Below, piece after piece: positions 1 to 8,289 of a stretch of DNA of 64,000 bases. Origin of the DNA: Vibrio cyclitrophicus (GTDB lineage: Bacteria > Pseudomonadota > Gammaproteobacteria > Enterobacterales > Vibrionaceae); assembly GCA_023206055.1 (NCBI GenBank), contig CP065366.1, positions 1,488,001-1,552,000 on the forward strand, in the 5' to 3' direction. The position numbers and the translations under genes are program-made. Numbering within the stretch: position 1 is the first letter of the stretch; each line of letters starts with the position of its first letter. The notes beneath the pieces are model-generated. The model was not told where the DNA came from. It made no database searches and saw nothing but the letters and a program-made list of their open reading frames with translations.

Positions 1-66
1 ACCATTATCCCAAATCAACACTTAGATGCGGGGATACCACCTCCAATTCTGCATATGACACTTTAA
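1..66 (+). CDS. C-terminal end of an unidentified gene (partial)
   Basis: The first frame is open from base 1 to a TAA at 64-66 and encodes 21 residues ending in PPPILHMTL. A stem-loop follows 29 bases later, which fits the end of a gene that begins outside the window. The fragment is too short to assign a family. Confidence 0.4.
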   Translation, partial: TIIPNQHLDAGIPPPILHMTL

Positions 67-94
67 ATCTCAATTGACCTCAACCAAGTTTGCT

Positions 95-130
95 GAAAAA
101 CGCTCATAATTAATAATTTTGGGCGTTTTC
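95..130 (+). terminator. Stem-loop terminator
   Basis: GAAAAACGCTC and GGGCGTTTTC form an A-rich/T-rich stem around an AT loop. It could end the partial gene at the window start. The rest of the stretch up to 226 shows no gene. Confidence 0.5.
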
Positions 131-226
131 GTATGTGATAGGAAAAGGTCAATAGCTCTCCCGAATCTGTGACTTATGAGCCCCCCCGTTAACGGTGATT
201 AACGAGTCCCCAATACAACGAGAGGA

Positions 227-1243
227 TTATGAGTTTTCCTGAATTTTTTTAATTGCTTTAGCAGAATCAAGTACAGTTTCTGAAAACGGGCGAGGCGTCC
301 AATCAAATAGCTCTAGTGCTTGGCTATTGTCTGCTCGAACATTCATGCCTAGTAAACCCACCATACCTTTTGCTTCATTATCAAAAAGAGACATAAAGCG
401 TAACAATAGGTTTGGTGCGATGCGTGAGCTTGGGCCTTTGTAACCATGTTCTTTGAGTATTTTTGGAATTTCTGCAAGACGAGTTGCCTCTGAATGAGAC
501 GCAATAATGCGCTGACCTGAAGCCTTAGCGGTAATCATTGCTTGTACATGGATGTTTGCCACATCTCGAACATCGACCATAGGCATAGTCACATCGGCGA
601 TCATTGGTATTTTTCCACGTAGCATCTGATCAATCATTGTCATTGATTGCCCAGTAATATCATCACCTAATACAGGCCCAAATACTGCACCAGGATTAAC
701 CGTTACAAGCTCCATTGTAGAGTGTTGCTTTTCCATAAATTGCCATGCTGCTTGTTCTGCTAGCGTTTTGCTTTTTGCGTAGGTGCCAATGTCTTTAGAG
801 CGGGTATCTGCCCAATCATCAGGGCCGAATGTGCCACTCTTCATTGTTGCCATCATTGTCATGGTAGAGCTTGTTAATACCACTCTCTTAACTCCCGCCT
901 TTTTCGCTGCACGTAACGCTCGAAGTGAGCCGTCGACAGCAGGCTTGATCATATCATCTTCATGTTTTGGCTCTGCAGCTGCATACGGTGAGGCAACGTG
1001 CATAACATAGTCACACCCCTTTGCGGCGTTATCCCATCCTTTATCTGACGTGAGGTCTAGCTCAATGAATGACAATTCACTGACATCTGCGGATGCTTTC
1101 TCTAATGTATTTTTAATGTTCTCCGCTTTTTTTAGACTACGAATAGAGCCACGAACGTGAAAACCTTGATCTAAAAGTTGTTTTGCAATGTGGAGGCCAA
1201 TAAAGCCTGATATACCAGTAAGTAAGACGATTTGTTTTGCCAT
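227..1243 (-). CDS. NAD(P)-dependent extended SDR (dihydroflavonol-reductase-like)
   Basis: The 338-residue protein is an extended short-chain dehydrogenase/epimerase of the cinnamoyl-CoA / dihydroflavonol reductase type, predicted to be a soluble NADP-dependent carbonyl reductase. Visible motifs are the N-terminal Rossmann glycine motif GISGFIG (residues 10-16), the LTSST strand near residue 124, and the active-site YAKSK near residue 156. Substrate cannot be read from sequence. It is transcribed divergently from the TetR-family gene at 1346, with two operator-like repeats between them, so it is probably controlled by that regulator. Length and domain order are normal for the family. Confidence 0.85.
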   Translation of the reverse strand: MAKQIVLLTGISGFIGLHIAKQLLDQGFHVRGSIRSLKKAENIKNTLEKASADVSELSFIELDLTSDKGWDNAAKGCDYVMHVASPYAAAEPKHEDDMIKPAVDGSLRALRAAKKAGVKRVVLTSSTMTMMATMKSGTFGPDDWADTRSKDIGTYAKSKTLAEQAAWQFMEKQHSTMELVTVNPGAVFGPVLGDDITGQSMTMIDQMLRGKIPMIADVTMPMVDVRDVANIHVQAMITAKASGQRIIASHSEATRLAEIPKILKEHGYKGPSSRIAPNLLLRFMSLFDNEAKGMVGLLGMNVRADNSQALELFDWTPRPFSETVLDSAKAIKKIQENS

Positions 1244-1278
1244 AGATAGATACCTTTGAAGTGTCTTGTTTAATTAAG

Positions 1279-1338
1279 TACTGGGTGGTATATTATTTGT
1301 GGAATAGTTAACTGTCAACAATAAAATACCAGTTGGTA
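1279..1338. promoter_or_regulatory. Paired operator-like repeats, likely TetR-family sites
   Basis: TACTGGGTGGTA (1279-1290) and TACCAGTTGGTA (1327-1338) share the pattern TAC-N4/5-GGTA. The second is an inverted repeat (TACCA-GT-TGGTA) that stops 7 bases before the TetR start codon. Two related sites in a divergent promoter fit control of both flanking genes. Confidence 0.5.
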
Positions 1339-1345
1339 CTAAAAT

Positions 1346-1951
1346 ATGAATGAAGAAAAAAAGGCATCTCGTGGTCGTCCCAAAAAATTCGACCGTAATC
1401 ATGTGTTAGAGATTGCACAGCAAAGCTATTGGAAACTCGGTATCAATCAGGTATCGATAAATGAATTGTGTAAACTGGCAAACGTATCCAAACCGAGTAT
1501 CTATCGTGAATTTGGTGGGGAAGATGGCTTGATGTGTGCGGTGCTAGAGCACTACGAGAGTACGGTACTCAGTCCAATGCTCGACCTTTTAAGTAAGGAG
1601 GCTCCGTTTAATGAGGTTCTCCAGGATCTTGCCTTCTATAGCACAAGTGAGGTTCAAGACTCTGACATGCCGAAAGGCTGCCTCTTCACAAATATGAAGG
1701 AGTTACGTTTGTGTTTAGGCGAAGATACAGTGGAGCAAATTAATCGAACTTATGACGATGTAATAAAGGTATTTGAACAGTGGATCAATGGGGCAAAAGA
1801 GAAGGTTGAATTTAAGGCCGCTGATATGGATAGTCGGTTTGCCGCAATCTACATTTATTCTCAAATCAGCTTTGCGCAATCTCAGATGATGAAAGGCGAA
1901 GCAAGTGAAGATGTTCGGGCTATATTACAGGTTGCTCTCTCCATGTTTTGA
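1346..1951 (+). CDS. TetR/AcrR-family transcriptional regulator
   Basis: The 201-residue protein has an N-terminal TetR helix-turn-helix at about residues 20-60 (SINELCKLANVSKPSIYREF, then the GGEDGLM turn), preceded by a basic AT-hook-like SRGRPKKFD stretch. The C-terminal two-thirds is the variable ligand-binding region, with no recognisable ligand motif. It is divergent from the SDR gene at 227-1243, and palindromic sites sit in the 102-bp intergenic gap. It therefore probably represses itself and the dehydrogenase until an electrophile or substrate binds. The role is inferred from family and layout only. Confidence 0.85.
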   Translation: MNEEKKASRGRPKKFDRNHVLEIAQQSYWKLGINQVSINELCKLANVSKPSIYREFGGEDGLMCAVLEHYESTVLSPMLDLLSKEAPFNEVLQDLAFYSTSEVQDSDMPKGCLFTNMKELRLCLGEDTVEQINRTYDDVIKVFEQWINGAKEKVEFKAADMDSRFAAIYIYSQISFAQSQMMKGEASEDVRAILQVALSMF

Positions 1952-2045
1952 TGGAGAGTTACCCATCTAACCTATGTTGATTGCCATTCAATGCTGCTTA
2001 CAACATAGTGCTGCTTACAACTGAGCGCTTAGTGCGATTCAAGAG

Positions 2046-2141
2046 TGCAGAAATGTCATTCAGGCTGTAAAAGAAGCGGGCGTAAAACACATGGTTAAGC
2101 ACTTGGACTTGAAAACAAGTTTAGATAACTGGCTATCATAG
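2046..2141 (+). pseudogene. Remnant of an NmrA/SDR-type protein
   Basis: A short open stretch reads CRNVIQAVKEAGVKHMV and then loses similarity before a TAG. The helix-strand pattern is typical of the second Rossmann repeat of NmrA-like or SDR proteins. No start codon or remaining domain is present, so it is a gene relic. The surrounding gap 1952-2459 otherwise shows nothing coding. Confidence 0.35.
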
Positions 2142-2459
2142 GTATTAGGGGGAATGATCTATAGGTTTACTCAAGGTGACGACGGCTTAACTAGCAATTG
2201 TTGAAGAAGTGACGGGCGGTAAGCCTCGTAACTTGCTCAAGAACTTTCTCTCTCTATTGAAACGGCTAACACGACTAAATCATGTGTGACTATTAAATTA
2301 TGCAAGATCTTATTCGTTTTCCCATATTTCGCAGCTTTAACACCAATAAGCTAATAGTCTTTGATCTATTACCTCTAACGCGAACGGCTATTCATCGTCA
2401 TTAAATTGTCATTGTTTCCTTATGAAAGTGAAATATAAATAATTTACGATTCACCTCAG

Positions 2460-2475
2460 TTGCACAGCTGTGCAA
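2460..2475. promoter_or_regulatory. Perfect 16-bp palindrome upstream of the ABC operon
   Basis: TTGCACAGCTGTGCAA is a perfect inverted repeat 18 bp ahead of the permease start and just before its ribosome-binding site (AAGAGGTGGA, 2481-2490). Length and symmetry fit a LacI-family operator, and a LacI-type gene lies convergently at the other end of the operon. Confidence 0.55.
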
Positions 2476-2493
2476 AATTGAAGAGGTGGACTT

Positions 2494-4317
2494 TTGAACG
2501 CGGTAATACAAAGCTTAAAACAAGAATTTAGCATTCAATCAATTCGATACCGATTGCAGCTTATTGCACAGACCCCAACCAGTATTATGGGTTTTCTGCT
2601 ATTGGTCATCTTCGGCTATTTTATTGCTGTGCCTGTGCTGTCTTTATTGTTCGATGCTGTGCAAGTGCAATTTGGCGATGAACGTAGAATTGGTCATTTA
2701 ACAGGAGAGTGGACCGATTACTATTTAGTTCGAACGTTGTTGTCACCTATTTCAGAATCGCTTTTTTGGCTGCCATTAAGTCACACATTACGCGTTAGTC
2801 TAGGCGTAATCGTAATATCGTTAAGTCTAGGAAGTGTTTTGGCTTGGCTGGTGAGCCGTAGTGATATGTTTGGAAAAAAGTGGTTTGCAACTGCGCTTAT
2901 TGTTCCTTACATGTTGCCAGCATGGACGTTCGCTATGGCCTGGTCCACGATATTTAGAAATCGTACCACGGGCGGTCAACAAGGTTGGTTAGAAAATTTA
3001 GGCATAACAACGCCTGACTGGTTAGCTTATGGTGAACTGCCAATCATTGTCATACTTTCATTAAATTACATTCCATTTGTCATTTTACTCCTCGGTAACG
3101 CACTGCGTTCATTTGACTCACAACTTGAGGATTCAGCGCGAATACTAGGCGCTAAGCCAAGAACTATTACCTTTAAGATCATCGTTCCTTTAATGATGCC
3201 AGCGCTTATGTCAGCGAGTGTACTTATATTTGCTAAGGTATTGGGTGAATTTGGTGTGTCTTACATACTCGGTCTACCTGTTAATTATGAAGTGTTATCA
3301 ACGTCATTGTATCGAAGCATTGAATCGCGACAAACCGGCGTAGCGGCAGTATTGGCAGGGGCTATCATGTTCTTTGGTGTTGTATCACTGCTGATAGACG
3401 CTTTACTCCTTAAAGAAGCAAAACGCTTTGTGACGGTTGGTAGTAAGGGCGTTATGCATAAGTCTAGTCCACTTGGTCAGTGGCGATTACCTGCAACCTT
3501 ATTGTCAGCCACGGTATTTTTAGGTTCAGTAGCAGTCCCGCTGACGGTACTCGCGCTTTCTACTGTGATGAGAATTCCAGGTGATTTTTCATTCTCTAAT
3601 TTTACTTTTGATTATTGGATTGGTTCTGGCCTTTCAACGATTGCTGAGAGCAGCGGCATTTTACTTAGCTCAAATTTATGGAGCGCAGTGTGGAATACAT
3701 TGTGGATCGTAAGTATTGCTTCTATTTGTTCAGGGGTACTAGGTTTGTTAGTGGGTTATGTCGTCGTACGTAGCCCAATTAAAGTGCTAAGTACCGCGTT
3801 ACGTCATATCACTTTCTTTCCATATTTGGTGCCTGGAATTGCTTTTGCTGCGGCTTACCTCTCTTTATTTGCAGTGGAAAGAGGTCCCATGCCAGCACTA
3901 TACGGCACTGTCACCTTGCTTATTTTAGCGCTAATTGCCGATGAGATGCCTTACGCTTCGCGTGCCGGTATATCGGCAATGATGCAGCTGGGTAAAGACC
4001 CTGAAGAAGCGGCGCAAATGGCCGGAGCAGGGTGGATGACGAGAATGCGTCACATTGTTTTGCCTATTCAAAAAGGGTCATTGGTCACAGGGATACTGTT
4101 GCCTTTTATCTCTGGTATCAATGGGTTAAGCCTGTTCATTATTTTGGCCGTACCATCGACAGATGTACTTACTACCTATGCATTAAGACTTATTGATTAC
4201 AACTACACCCAAGCCGCTAATGCGGTGGTACTCATTATTTGTTTTATCGCCTTTATTGGCACTTATTTTACTCAAAAACTCACTAAAACCAATCTTGCAG
4301 AAGGACTAGGAAGCTAA
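2494..4317 (+). CDS. ABC importer permease, two fused domains (AfuB/FbpB type)
   Basis: The 607-residue inner-membrane protein has two permease halves in tandem, as in FbpB, AfuB and CysTW-like importers. The first EAA-loop is seen as SARILGAKPRTITFKIIVPL (about residues 215-235) and the second as EEAAQMAGAGWMTRMRHIVL (about residues 505-525). It starts with TTG preceded by a strong AAGAGGTGGA. Its stop codon overlaps the ATG of the ATPase by one base, so the two are translationally coupled. Such systems were long annotated as ferric-iron transporters, but members such as AfuABC carry sugar phosphates. The downstream phosphatases favour an organophosphate substrate here. Confidence 0.88.
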   Translation: MNAVIQSLKQEFSIQSIRYRLQLIAQTPTSIMGFLLLVIFGYFIAVPVLSLLFDAVQVQFGDERRIGHLTGEWTDYYLVRTLLSPISESLFWLPLSHTLRVSLGVIVISLSLGSVLAWLVSRSDMFGKKWFATALIVPYMLPAWTFAMAWSTIFRNRTTGGQQGWLENLGITTPDWLAYGELPIIVILSLNYIPFVILLLGNALRSFDSQLEDSARILGAKPRTITFKIIVPLMMPALMSASVLIFAKVLGEFGVSYILGLPVNYEVLSTSLYRSIESRQTGVAAVLAGAIMFFGVVSLLIDALLLKEAKRFVTVGSKGVMHKSSPLGQWRLPATLLSATVFLGSVAVPLTVLALSTVMRIPGDFSFSNFTFDYWIGSGLSTIAESSGILLSSNLWSAVWNTLWIVSIASICSGVLGLLVGYVVVRSPIKVLSTALRHITFFPYLVPGIAFAAAYLSLFAVERGPMPALYGTVTLLILALIADEMPYASRAGISAMMQLGKDPEEAAQMAGAGWMTRMRHIVLPIQKGSLVTGILLPFISGINGLSLFIILAVPSTDVLTTYALRLIDYNYTQAANAVVLIICFIAFIGTYFTQKLTKTNLAEGLGS

Positions 4318-5480
4318 TGCCAAATATCCACTTAAACCAAGTTTGTAAACAATTTGAACGTGGGGCAGGACAGGCTGTTAATCAATTAGATCTATCGATT
4401 AATGAAGGCGAGTTCATGTGTATCCTTGGCCCTTCTGGCTGCGGAAAAACGACAACATTAAGAATGATCGCGGGCTTAGAAAATGTATCTTCTGGAAAGA
4501 TAGTGCTAGGCGATACCATTGTTGACTCTAAAGAGGATGGCGTATTCCTGCCCTCAGAAAAGCGCAAGCTGGGTTTAGTTTTTCAAAGCTATGCACTTTG
4601 GCCTCACATGACAGTGGAAAAAAATATCGAATTTGGCCTCAAATTACGAAAGTTTGATAAAAAAAAGCGTCTGGATATTATTCAGTCTGTAATGGAAACA
4701 TTGAGCATTGAAAAATATCGTTCTCGTTATCCGTCACAACTTTCAGGAGGCCAGCAACAACGAGTGGCGTTAGCGAGGATGTTGGCGGTTCAACCAGATA
4801 TCCTGTTGATGGATGAACCGTTATCAAATCTAGATGCTCGACTTAGACTTGAAATGCGTACTGAATTAAAACGTATTCACTCTACTTACAATACAACCAT
4901 CGTTTTCGTCACACACGATCAATGGGAAGCAATGGCGCTCGCTACCAAAATAGCAGTAATGAAAGATGGTGAGTTGCAACAAGTGGGTACCCCAAACGAT
5001 ATTTATGATCGTCCTGCAAATCGATTTGTTGCAGAGTTTGTTGGTACACCGCCAATCAATATTGTGGAGTTAGACCAACCATCACTATGCAGTGAATTCA
5101 TTAGACATTATTTAGAGAACCACCTCGGGAATATAGAAACAAACTGTTCTGTCGGTATTCGTCCAGAACGAATTAAGATCGTTGATTCCGAACATGCGCA
5201 AGATAGTAAGGTACTTAACTTAAAAGCTCGACTCGAAAGTATTTTACCGACAGGTGGCAGTTGGATTCTCGAACTTACCATCGCCGATCATAAGATACAT
5301 ATTAATACGCAAACTCCAACTACTTATGTGGAGGGCGACATCATGAACCTGTCTATTTCTCCTCAAGATATTCTTTTGTTTAATGCTGATGGTTTGCGAA
5401 TTGACTGGCCTTCCATAAGCAATCATCAAGTACATACCCCTGAACCTAATACTAATGACGAACTAGGACTCATATTGTGA
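4317..5480 (+). CDS. ABC importer ATPase (AfuC/FbpC/PotA type)
   Basis: The 387-residue cytoplasmic ATPase energises the importer. Motifs in order: Walker A GPSGCGKTT (about 38-46), Q-loop FQSYALWPHM, signature LSGGQQQRVALARML (about 142-156), Walker B ILLMDEPLSNLDARL, and switch histidine VFVTHDQWEA. A C-terminal TOBE-like region follows (VGIRPERIKI, about residue 280 on). Its start overlaps the permease stop, and its TGA overlaps the GTG start of the binding protein by four bases. All catalytic motifs are intact. Confidence 0.92.
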   Translation: MPNIHLNQVCKQFERGAGQAVNQLDLSINEGEFMCILGPSGCGKTTTLRMIAGLENVSSGKIVLGDTIVDSKEDGVFLPSEKRKLGLVFQSYALWPHMTVEKNIEFGLKLRKFDKKKRLDIIQSVMETLSIEKYRSRYPSQLSGGQQQRVALARMLAVQPDILLMDEPLSNLDARLRLEMRTELKRIHSTYNTTIVFVTHDQWEAMALATKIAVMKDGELQQVGTPNDIYDRPANRFVAEFVGTPPINIVELDQPSLCSEFIRHYLENHLGNIETNCSVGIRPERIKIVDSEHAQDSKVLNLKARLESILPTGGSWILELTIADHKIHINTQTPTTYVEGDIMNLSISPQDILLFNADGLRIDWPSISNHQVHTPEPNTNDELGLIL

Positions 5481-6604
5481 AAATGAACACTTTTAAAACC
5501 ACAGTATTTTCAATCTCGTTGGCGGCGGCATTTGCCCCTACAGCATTGCTTGCGTCGACAGAAGATGACAAAAACTTAGAACGGTTAATTACGGCAGCTC
5601 AAAATGAAGCACCAATAACCGTTTATGCTCCTTCAGGAAAGATCGTTCAGACAGCTGAAAATTTCACTAAAAAATACGGGATTCAAGCGGTAGGTACTAA
5701 GGTAAGCAGTTCTGCTCAAGTTGAAATGATGATACGTGAATATCGAGCGAATAATGTTCGTGGAGATGTGATTATAACTGGAGATGCTTCAGCAACAGTT
5801 GCTCAATTGCTTCCAATGGATGTGGTTGAGTCATGGGTTTCACCAACTCTTGCAAACGACATTGCCGATTATGCAAAAGACCCTTTGGTGGTTTTTGGCG
5901 ACCCTGCTGTTTGGACCTACAATACCGAAGTTCATTCTGAATGCCCTGTGAATAATATTTGGGCTCTAACCGATTCACAATGGAATAGAAAAGTCGCAAT
6001 ACCTGATCCTTTGAATAAAGCGAGCTTTCTTGATTGGTTTAACCAACTCGAGATGCATCATGACAAGGCTATCGCAGAAGCTTACCAAGAATACTTTGGA
6101 AAGCCATTGGATATAAGCAAAGAGTCGGCAACGGTCAGTTGGGTAAAAGCACTCGCCAAAAACTCCCCTTTACCAACAGACTCTGATTCTGCAGCAGGTG
6201 ATACCGTAGGTGCTCCTGGCCAAACCGACACGTTTGTCGGATTTATGTCTACCGCTAAATACCGTGACGTGGCTCAGGGTAAAGTTCACCTTGGCATTTG
6301 TGACACTATGTCTCCGTTTGTTGGGTGGTCAACTCCTGGTTATGGGGTCGTATCAACCAAGACTCAAAGTCCTAATGCCGCGAAACTATTTCTGCATTTT
6401 CTTATGACTGAAGAAGGCATTAGCAACCAAACCGTTGATGGAAAAATGTCAGGAAATCAATCTATACCGGTAAATCCGAACGAAGCATCGGGCGTTCAAA
6501 ACGTTTATTCACATGTACTGCAATACAATGCGACGACAGGCATGGATGACTTTGATAACCGACAGGATTGGGCCGATATTTGGCGTATTAATTTCACTCG
6601 ATAA
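5477..6604 (+). CDS. Periplasmic substrate-binding protein of the ABC importer
   Basis: This 375-residue protein is the extracytoplasmic solute receptor. The N-terminus shows a Sec signal peptide (basic start, hydrophobic ISLAAAFAPTALLA, cleavage near LLA-ST). The mature part has the type-II binding-protein pattern of iron/AfuA-like receptors, with strands such as ITVYAPSG and DVIITGDAS and a domain-swap region rich in D, G and W. Start is the GTG at 5477, overlapping the ATPase stop; an ATG two codons later is an alternative. An intercistronic hairpin follows the stop codon, which fits higher expression than the downstream genes. Ligand is not readable from sequence. Confidence 0.87.
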   Translation: MKMNTFKTTVFSISLAAAFAPTALLASTEDDKNLERLITAAQNEAPITVYAPSGKIVQTAENFTKKYGIQAVGTKVSSSAQVEMMIREYRANNVRGDVIITGDASATVAQLLPMDVVESWVSPTLANDIADYAKDPLVVFGDPAVWTYNTEVHSECPVNNIWALTDSQWNRKVAIPDPLNKASFLDWFNQLEMHHDKAIAEAYQEYFGKPLDISKESATVSWVKALAKNSPLPTDSDSAAGDTVGAPGQTDTFVGFMSTAKYRDVAQGKVHLGICDTMSPFVGWSTPGYGVVSTKTQSPNAAKLFLHFLMTEEGISNQTVDGKMSGNQSIPVNPNEASGVQNVYSHVLQYNATTGMDDFDNRQDWADIWRINFTR

Positions 6605-6648
6605 TTGAGTGCTTAAATAACTTGCTCTAGCGAATAGCGAAATGAATA

Positions 6649-6675
6649 GGTGGCTAAGTTAAAGCTTAGTCCACC
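6649..6675 (+). other. Intercistronic mRNA hairpin after the binding-protein gene
   Basis: GGTGGCTAAG pairs with CTTAGTCCACC with one bulge, inside the 88-bp gap. No T-tract follows, so it is more likely an mRNA-stabilising or attenuating hairpin than a terminator. Confidence 0.5.
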
Positions 6676-6692
6676 ATTTAATAAGGGTTTAC

Positions 6693-7523
6693 ATGCAACA
6701 AGCAGTAGAAACACACATCAACAATGAAACAGGCGCTGATTTGAGTCAGCGACTACAAGTTGCGATCGAAATAATAAAAGAAGCGGGCAAGCTGGCTCGA
6801 CAAGCTTTTATAACAATGACGCCGGATAAAATTGGATATAAAGGGCCACAGGATTTTCTTACGGAGACTGATCTTGCTGTTGAACTACTGATCCGTGAAC
6901 GTTTAATGGCTGCTTTTCCCAATGATTCTGTTTACGGAGAAGAAACCGGTGGTGAGATCGGTTCAAATACGTGGATTTTAGACCCCATTGACGGTACAGC
7001 AAATTTCGCCAGAGGCATTCCACACTTTTGTATTGTAATAGCTTATGTATGTGACAACGACACAAAGTTGGGGCTGATATTCGATCCTATACATGATGAG
7101 TTGTTCACAGCAGAAAAAGGAAAAGGCTCGAACTTCAATGGCTGTTCTTTACAAGTAGCCCAAACGAATTCGTTTGATGAAGCAAGCTTTGAACTTGGGT
7201 GGAATCAACGTTCAAGCGAAGAAAACTATTTCTCTGTACATAAGAAGCTGTGTCATTTAGGCGCTAATGTCCGACGAAGTGCTTCTGGCGCCCTCGCGTT
7301 GGCTTATGTCGCCAAAGGAAGAACCGATGGTTATGTGGAGTTGCATATGAACCCATGGGATTGCTTAGCTGGACTATTGCTGGTTAAAGAGTCTGGTGGC
7401 GTAGTTAACAATTACACGCAAATGACCGATTGGCATGAAGGAGGTCCGGTTTTTGCTGTTATCCCTTCATTGGCAGAAGCTGTTGCCGAAAAAGTATCAA
7501 TTGAAATAGAGCAATGTGCTTAA
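6693..7523 (+). CDS. Inositol-monophosphatase-family phosphatase
   Basis: The 276-residue cytoplasmic enzyme belongs to the Mg-dependent, Li-sensitive phosphatase superfamily (inositol monophosphatase, CysQ, histidinol phosphatase). Metal-binding motifs are GEETGG (about residue 87), DPIDGTANF (about 98-106) and the C-terminal WDCLAG (about 227), all intact. It follows the ABC importer after a hairpin and precedes a dual-specificity phosphatase by 18 bp. A role in removing phosphate from the imported compound is inferred from this context; the exact substrate (inositol phosphate, sugar phosphate or other) is open. Confidence 0.88.
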   Translation: MQQAVETHINNETGADLSQRLQVAIEIIKEAGKLARQAFITMTPDKIGYKGPQDFLTETDLAVELLIRERLMAAFPNDSVYGEETGGEIGSNTWILDPIDGTANFARGIPHFCIVIAYVCDNDTKLGLIFDPIHDELFTAEKGKGSNFNGCSLQVAQTNSFDEASFELGWNQRSSEENYFSVHKKLCHLGANVRRSASGALALAYVAKGRTDGYVELHMNPWDCLAGLLLVKESGGVVNNYTQMTDWHEGGPVFAVIPSLAEAVAEKVSIEIEQCA

Positions 7524-7541
7524 TCTTTTTAAGGAACCCAA

Positions 7542-8153
7542 ATGATTATATCTCCTGTTTATGAACGCGATGCAGCACATTTAGTGGCCAATAATATTGG
7601 TTCAAATGGACAGAACCTGTATCTAGGTGGATACGATTCAGCTAGAGACCAGGATTTACATAAAGAGCTTGGGATTACTACCATTGTTAATTGTGCCGTT
7701 AACCTAGATATAAATTACGTTAACACCCCATACTTGGAGCAAGAAGGAGCAAAACTTGCCGCTGGGTGTGGAGGCGTTCGCACATACAAAATGGGGCTTA
7801 TTGACGGCCCGGGTAATCCACATCAAATGATTCTAGCGGGTTACTATCTACTTGATGGAGCATTCAACCAAATATTGCCAAACAAACCTAGCTACCCAAC
7901 AAGAGAGCAGGGCAACGTTCTTATTCATTGCAGAGGTGGAAGAAGTCGATCGGTCGCGATTGCCTCTTTGTTTATGCATAGAAAACAACCTGAGCTATAC
8001 CCGACATTACAATCTGCAATAGACGCAGTTCGCGAACGACGAGAACTACGATCAGACGAATGGTTTGAGACACCAAAGCCGAGTCTAATCGAAGCAATCG
8101 AAAAGGCCAATGCGATGTTAGATTTGCTAGACGAACATGGTTTCAACAATTGA
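7542..8153 (+). CDS. Dual-specificity (DSP/PTP-like) phosphatase
   Basis: The 203-residue protein has a cysteine-phosphatase P-loop HCRGGRSRS at about residues 127-135, matching HCX5R with the nucleophilic Cys and Arg present. A general-acid candidate Asp lies in the upstream GLIDGPGN loop. The early segment NLYLGGYDSARD followed by LGITTIVNCA is the usual DSP opening. It is the last gene of the importer operon and is followed by a clear terminator at 8189. It may act on a phosphorylated small molecule rather than a protein; that is inference from context. Confidence 0.85.
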   Translation: MIISPVYERDAAHLVANNIGSNGQNLYLGGYDSARDQDLHKELGITTIVNCAVNLDINYVNTPYLEQEGAKLAAGCGGVRTYKMGLIDGPGNPHQMILAGYYLLDGAFNQILPNKPSYPTREQGNVLIHCRGGRSRSVAIASLFMHRKQPELYPTLQSAIDAVRERRELRSDEWFETPKPSLIEAIEKANAMLDLLDEHGFNN

Positions 8154-8188
8154 ACTAGCTCGGTTTATAGTACTTAATTTGTTAATAG

Positions 8189-8210
8189 GCCCCAGAATAA
8201 GGGGCTTTTT
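8189..8210 (+). terminator. Rho-independent terminator of the importer operon
   Basis: GCCCC and GGGGC form a stem followed by TTTTT, 35 bp after the phosphatase stop. Confidence 0.8.
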
Positions 8211-8289
8211 AAGTTTAATGAGTAATGATTACTAGAATCGTACAACTCTGGATTGACTCATACTGTTACCCAAGAGGCCAGCATAGTGG

